A DNA stretch of 64,000 nucleotides from the NCBI GenBank assembly GCA_902806085.1, contig CADCVH010000087.1, forward strand, positions 1-64,000, read 5' to 3'. This DNA is from an uncultured Rubrobacteraceae bacterium. Lineage in GTDB: Bacteria > Actinomycetota > Rubrobacteria > Rubrobacterales > Rubrobacteraceae. The first letter of the stretch is position 1. Each line of letters begins with the position of its first letter. Positions 61,515 through 64,000 of this stretch are shown here, one piece after another. Position numbers and translations under genes: made by a program. Below the pieces are notes generated by a model. It saw only the letters and a program-made list of their open reading frames with translations. It was not told the origin of the DNA and made no database searches.

Positions 61515-62915
61515 TTATTTCGCCCGCTCCGCGAGGGCTTCAGAGACCTGCTCCAAGGTACGGTCCTTAGTCTCGGGCACCCGCCTCCATATGAACACCA
61601 AGGCTAGGGCAGCGAACAAGCCATAGAACCAGAACAGGCCTGTGGGCGTGATCAGGTTGATCAAGGTCAGGACCGTGGAAGCAATTATAAAGTCCAAAGT
61701 CCAGTGCGTGACGGCTCCGGCGGCGGACCCCTTGCCTCGTACTTCCGTCGGGTAGACCTCCCCGTTCAGGAGCCAGATAGCGATTCCAAAGCTCGCGCCG
61801 AAAGCCGCGATGTAGACCATGAGGCCGCCAACCAGTAGATAGTTGCTCAGAGAAGAGCCTTCGGGCAAAAGGTAGGCGGCTCCTAGCACAACAAGGCTCA
61901 AGAAGACCACGCTAGCACCGACCAGGAGAAGCGGCCTGCGGCCTAACCGGTCTATGAGCAAGAGCGCCGCCAGCGTGAACAACGTGAAGACCACCCCGAC
62001 ACCCGTAGTGGCAAGTATCGCGGACGAGTTCCCGAACCCTGCATCCGAGAAGAGGCTGGGAGCATAATAGAGGATGGCGTTTACCCCGACCATTTGATTG
62101 AAGAAGGCTATACCTACACCGACCACGAGGGCCGGCCTCACCGAAGGTTGCAAGAGGTCGCGGTAGTTCGTGCTTGCCTCGGCCTTACGCGCCTGCTCTA
62201 TCTCCTGCGCCTCCGCCTCCACATCGGCCCCTTCCCCCCTTACCCGCCTCAGGACCGACAGTGCCTGGTCGCGCCGACCTCGGGCCAGAAGCCACCGTGG
62301 ACTTTCCGTCAAAGGCAGCATACCCAAGAGGAGAATCACGCCCGGTAGCGCTCCGAAGCCAAGCATCCACCTCCAGGCCCCAGCGCCGGAGAATGCGTAG
62401 TTGACGAGGTAGGCACCCAGTATGCCGACCGTAATCATGAACTGCTGCAACGAGACCAGTGAGCCCCGAAAACGCGGAGGGGCCATCTCCGCGATGTATA
62501 TCGGCACCACCATCGAAGCTATTCCGACGGCAAGCCCGAGTATCATGCGGCCGATCACCAAGACTAACAATCCTGGTGCCACAGCACATACCAGCGATCC
62601 AGCGACAAACAGAACCCCCGCCACGATTAATGTCCTTTTTCGCCCGGCCCCGTCCGAGGTGGGGCCGCCCAGAAGCGCACCGGCTACGGCAGCCAACAGC
62701 AAGGAGCCGACCACCACCTGTTGGGCGAAGTCCGAAAGCGAAAGCTCTTCTCTGATAAAAAGTAGCGCCCCGGAAATGACGCCGGTGTCAAACCCGAACA
62801 GAAAGCCGCCCAGCGCCGAAACCGCCGCGGTGACTACCACGAAGCGATTTAAGGTGTCCCTCCCATCTGCCGTAGCTTGGGACGCGTCCTGATTTTCTGG
62901 AGTCTGTTCACTCAT
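61515..62915 (-). CDS. MFS sugar/proton symporter
   Basis: The 466-residue protein has twelve membrane helices and sugar-transporter landmarks: FLFGFDTGVISGALLFI at the start, DGAGRKRTL, APPRFRGSLVSLQQ (PxxRG), PESPRWLL-like TESPRWLLARGR, QMVGVNAILYYAP, DRLGRRPLLL and GEVYPTEVRGKG. It is in the GalP/XylE/GLUT family, importing a hexose or pentose. ATG 62915 (MSEQTPENQ) has a GGAGGAAT-like site. The dehydrogenase fragment upstream suggests a sugar or polyol locus. Confidence 0.9.
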   Translation of the reverse strand: MSEQTPENQDASQATADGRDTLNRFVVVTAAVSALGGFLFGFDTGVISGALLFIREELSLSDFAQQVVVGSLLLAAVAGALLGGPTSDGAGRKRTLIVAGVLFVAGSLVCAVAPGLLVLVIGRMILGLAVGIASMVVPIYIAEMAPPRFRGSLVSLQQFMITVGILGAYLVNYAFSGAGAWRWMLGFGALPGVILLLGMLPLTESPRWLLARGRRDQALSVLRRVRGEGADVEAEAQEIEQARKAEASTNYRDLLQPSVRPALVVGVGIAFFNQMVGVNAILYYAPSLFSDAGFGNSSAILATTGVGVVFTLFTLAALLLIDRLGRRPLLLVGASVVFLSLVVLGAAYLLPEGSSLSNYLLVGGLMVYIAAFGASFGIAIWLLNGEVYPTEVRGKGSAAGAVTHWTLDFIIASTVLTLINLITPTGLFWFYGLFAALALVFIWRRVPETKDRTLEQVSEALAERAK

Positions 62916-62985
62916 GTAGATGATTCCTCCCGTCGCAGACTTGCTCAACCGCCACTTTCTCTCTTTGCGGATTGGAGACGAGCAT

Positions 62986-63267
62986 TCACGGTGTCACCGT
63001 CACCTGCGTGCCTTCACCGCCTATGGAAGTTTCGATGGCTTTCTCGGTCTCCCCGAGCGGGAAGCGGCGGGTGACCACCCGCTTCGCGCCTATGCGCCCC
63101 GACTCGATCAGCCTGAGCGCCATGTTGTGGTCGTGGCGCCGGGGGTCGGAGGCCCCGGTGAGCACCAGCTCGTTGTAGCGGATCAAACGAGCTTCTACCC
63201 CAGCCCGTCCGTCCCCCGCGAGCCCGGCTGAGACGTTGACCCGTGAGTAGGCGTTCATGCCGCGCAT
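62986..63267 (-). pseudogene. Zinc-dependent alcohol/polyol dehydrogenase, C-terminal fragment
   Basis: The frame contains EARLIRYNELVLTGASDPRR and LRLIESGRIGAKRVVTRRFP and LGETEKAIETSIGG, the C-terminal substrate-domain pattern of threonine/iditol-type medium-chain dehydrogenases. The catalytic zinc site and Rossmann fold are missing, and residues before ~20 are unrelated. It is upstream of the sugar transporter on the same strand, so a sugar-alcohol use locus was probably here once. Confidence 0.75.
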
Positions 63268-63535
63268 GGTGCCACGCGGACCACCTGCGCTGCAAACCCC
63301 TCTAGTGTCCGGTCAACGTTGCCGGCCCCTCCTTGCCGCCCGGCAGCGCCGACGCGGCTCAGAAACCATTTCGGGCGGCTCTGAGCAACGCCGGGACCTC
63401 GCCCGCCGCGCTCCACGCGAGCACCGACCCCGAATCCGGCGGTCGGCGGATAATCTTCGGCGTGAATCACAGAATCCACCGGATAATCACCCTCACCCGA
63501 TGTACGCACCGACACGATCAAGGAGGAGAGAGGAC
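63268..63535. other. Intergenic region before two small genes
   Basis: No gene is supported. The words GCGGATAATCTTC and CACCGGATAATCACC at 63448 and 63477 share GGATAATC and may be operator sites for the small genes that follow. Confidence 0.35.
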
Positions 63536-63694
63536 ATGGGTAGGAGACGGAGCACCGCGTCGCGGGACGCGGCCGGCGTCCACCACGTAGCCTCGCGGCT
63601 GAGCCACGAGGGGTTCCGCGCGACGGTCGTCCCGGGCGCCGGCGGCGCGGCCGAGGTGCTGGTGGGCCGGGCGGGTCGGGGCGTGTCGCGGTGA
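63536..63694 (+). CDS. Small arginine-rich protein (52 aa)
   Basis: ATG 63536 has a very strong AAGGAGGAGAG site. The peptide begins MGRRRSTASRDAAGVHHVAS and ends GAAEVLVGRAGRGVSR. RLSHEGFRATVVPGA resembles a small beta-alpha element of unknown meaning. The stop overlaps the next gene start by 4 nt (GTGA), so the two are co-translated. Confidence 0.55.
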   Translation: MGRRRSTASRDAAGVHHVASRLSHEGFRATVVPGAGGAAEVLVGRAGRGVSR

Positions 63695-64000
63695 GGACCG
63701 CCGGGTGCCCCGAAGGCTTCGGAGACGAGGACGATGGCGTCGTTTGCGAGTGGCGGGTGGGCAAGGGTCTGGCCCTCGCCGACGACCCTGGACCGTTCGT
63801 TGTGCTGGTGGACCTTGGGCGCGCCGGCCGGTCGCCGCGGGCGTGGGTGGCGCTTTCGGAGGAGGTGCGCGAGCGCCTCGACCGGGCGGGCGGAGGCCAG
63901 GCTTACCGCTACCGCGCCACGGCCGAGGAGCTGGCCCCACGCGAGGAGGACTGGGACGCCGTCGAGGAGCACCCGCTCGCCGGGCGATCCTCCCAGACGG
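63691..64000 (+). CDS. Unknown protein, 3' end outside the window
   Basis: GTG 63691 overlaps the small gene upstream. The visible 103 residues read DGVVCEWRVGKGLALADDPG, FVVLVDLGRAGRSPRAWVAL and EEVRERLDRAGGGQAYRYRA, an alpha/beta protein with many acidic residues later (EELAPREEDWDAVEEH). No family is recognised. The pair looks like a small accessory operon. Confidence 0.5.
   Translation, partial: MRTAGCPEGFGDEDDGVVCEWRVGKGLALADDPGPFVVLVDLGRAGRSPRAWVALSEEVRERLDRAGGGQAYRYRATAEELAPREEDWDAVEEHPLAGRSSQT

Overview
The window looks like the chromosome of a high-GC actinobacterium. Rubrobacter or a close relative fits best. The evidence is inferential: very GC-rich coding sequence, a sortase with a separate sortable protein tail, a MarP-like CvpA-protease fusion, MoxR/DUF58/VWA stress genes, and many short TAGAAT-type promoters sitting 7-8 nt before start codons. 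I see no rRNA, tRNA or CRISPR array.

Layout. 1-4.4 kb is a scrapyard: the tail of a beta-mannosidase, an ISL3-like MITE, IS5 fragments, a MerR/DUF2268 divergent pair with a textbook MerR promoter, a truncated adenine methyltransferase and a truncated topoisomerase IB. 4.5-20.4 kb is a housekeeping block: a carboxylate-amine ligase, a CitG-like gene next to a tandem CbiX and a DR2241-like Fe-S protein, a BON protein, phosphomannomutase, a sortase, PBP2, Lgt, rhomboid, endonuclease IV, a HIT protein, an acetyltransferase and two CPBP proteases. 20.4-31 kb is accessory: IS110 and IS5 remnants, a BBE-type flavoprotein, an AraC regulator enclosed by ~100-bp inverted repeats, a secreted beta-helix protein, a small RTX-like protein, and several broken genes (VOC, PP2C, YggT).

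31-42.3 kb is the most coherent unit. A two-component system faces a long, overlapping gene train: MoxR, DUF58, BatA-like VWA, small secreted peptide, Ig/dioxygenase-like protein, heme-type membrane protein, DUF418 protein, MarP-like protease, then (after a hairpin) a sigma factor translationally coupled to an HtrA protease. It reads as an envelope-stress regulon. 42.4-46.6 kb is a mobile island: an ISL3 element carrying a HIT-family passenger gene, then an antitoxin-toxin-tyrosine recombinase operon headed by a 36-bp palindrome. 47-55.8 kb holds a response regulator and two parallel copies of a diguanylate cyclase/hybrid histidine kinase pair. The first copy is intact; the second has several frameshifts. 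55.8-64 kb has a TolB-like lipoprotein, a lipoprotein hydrolase, an IS110 element, a hydrolase fragment, an HU gene without its normal stop, an orphan sortase signal, a sugar transporter, a dehydrogenase fragment and two small unknown genes.

Many genes carry single-base indels, several in G/C runs. Either this region is decaying or the assembly has homopolymer errors, so every frameshift call should be checked against reads.
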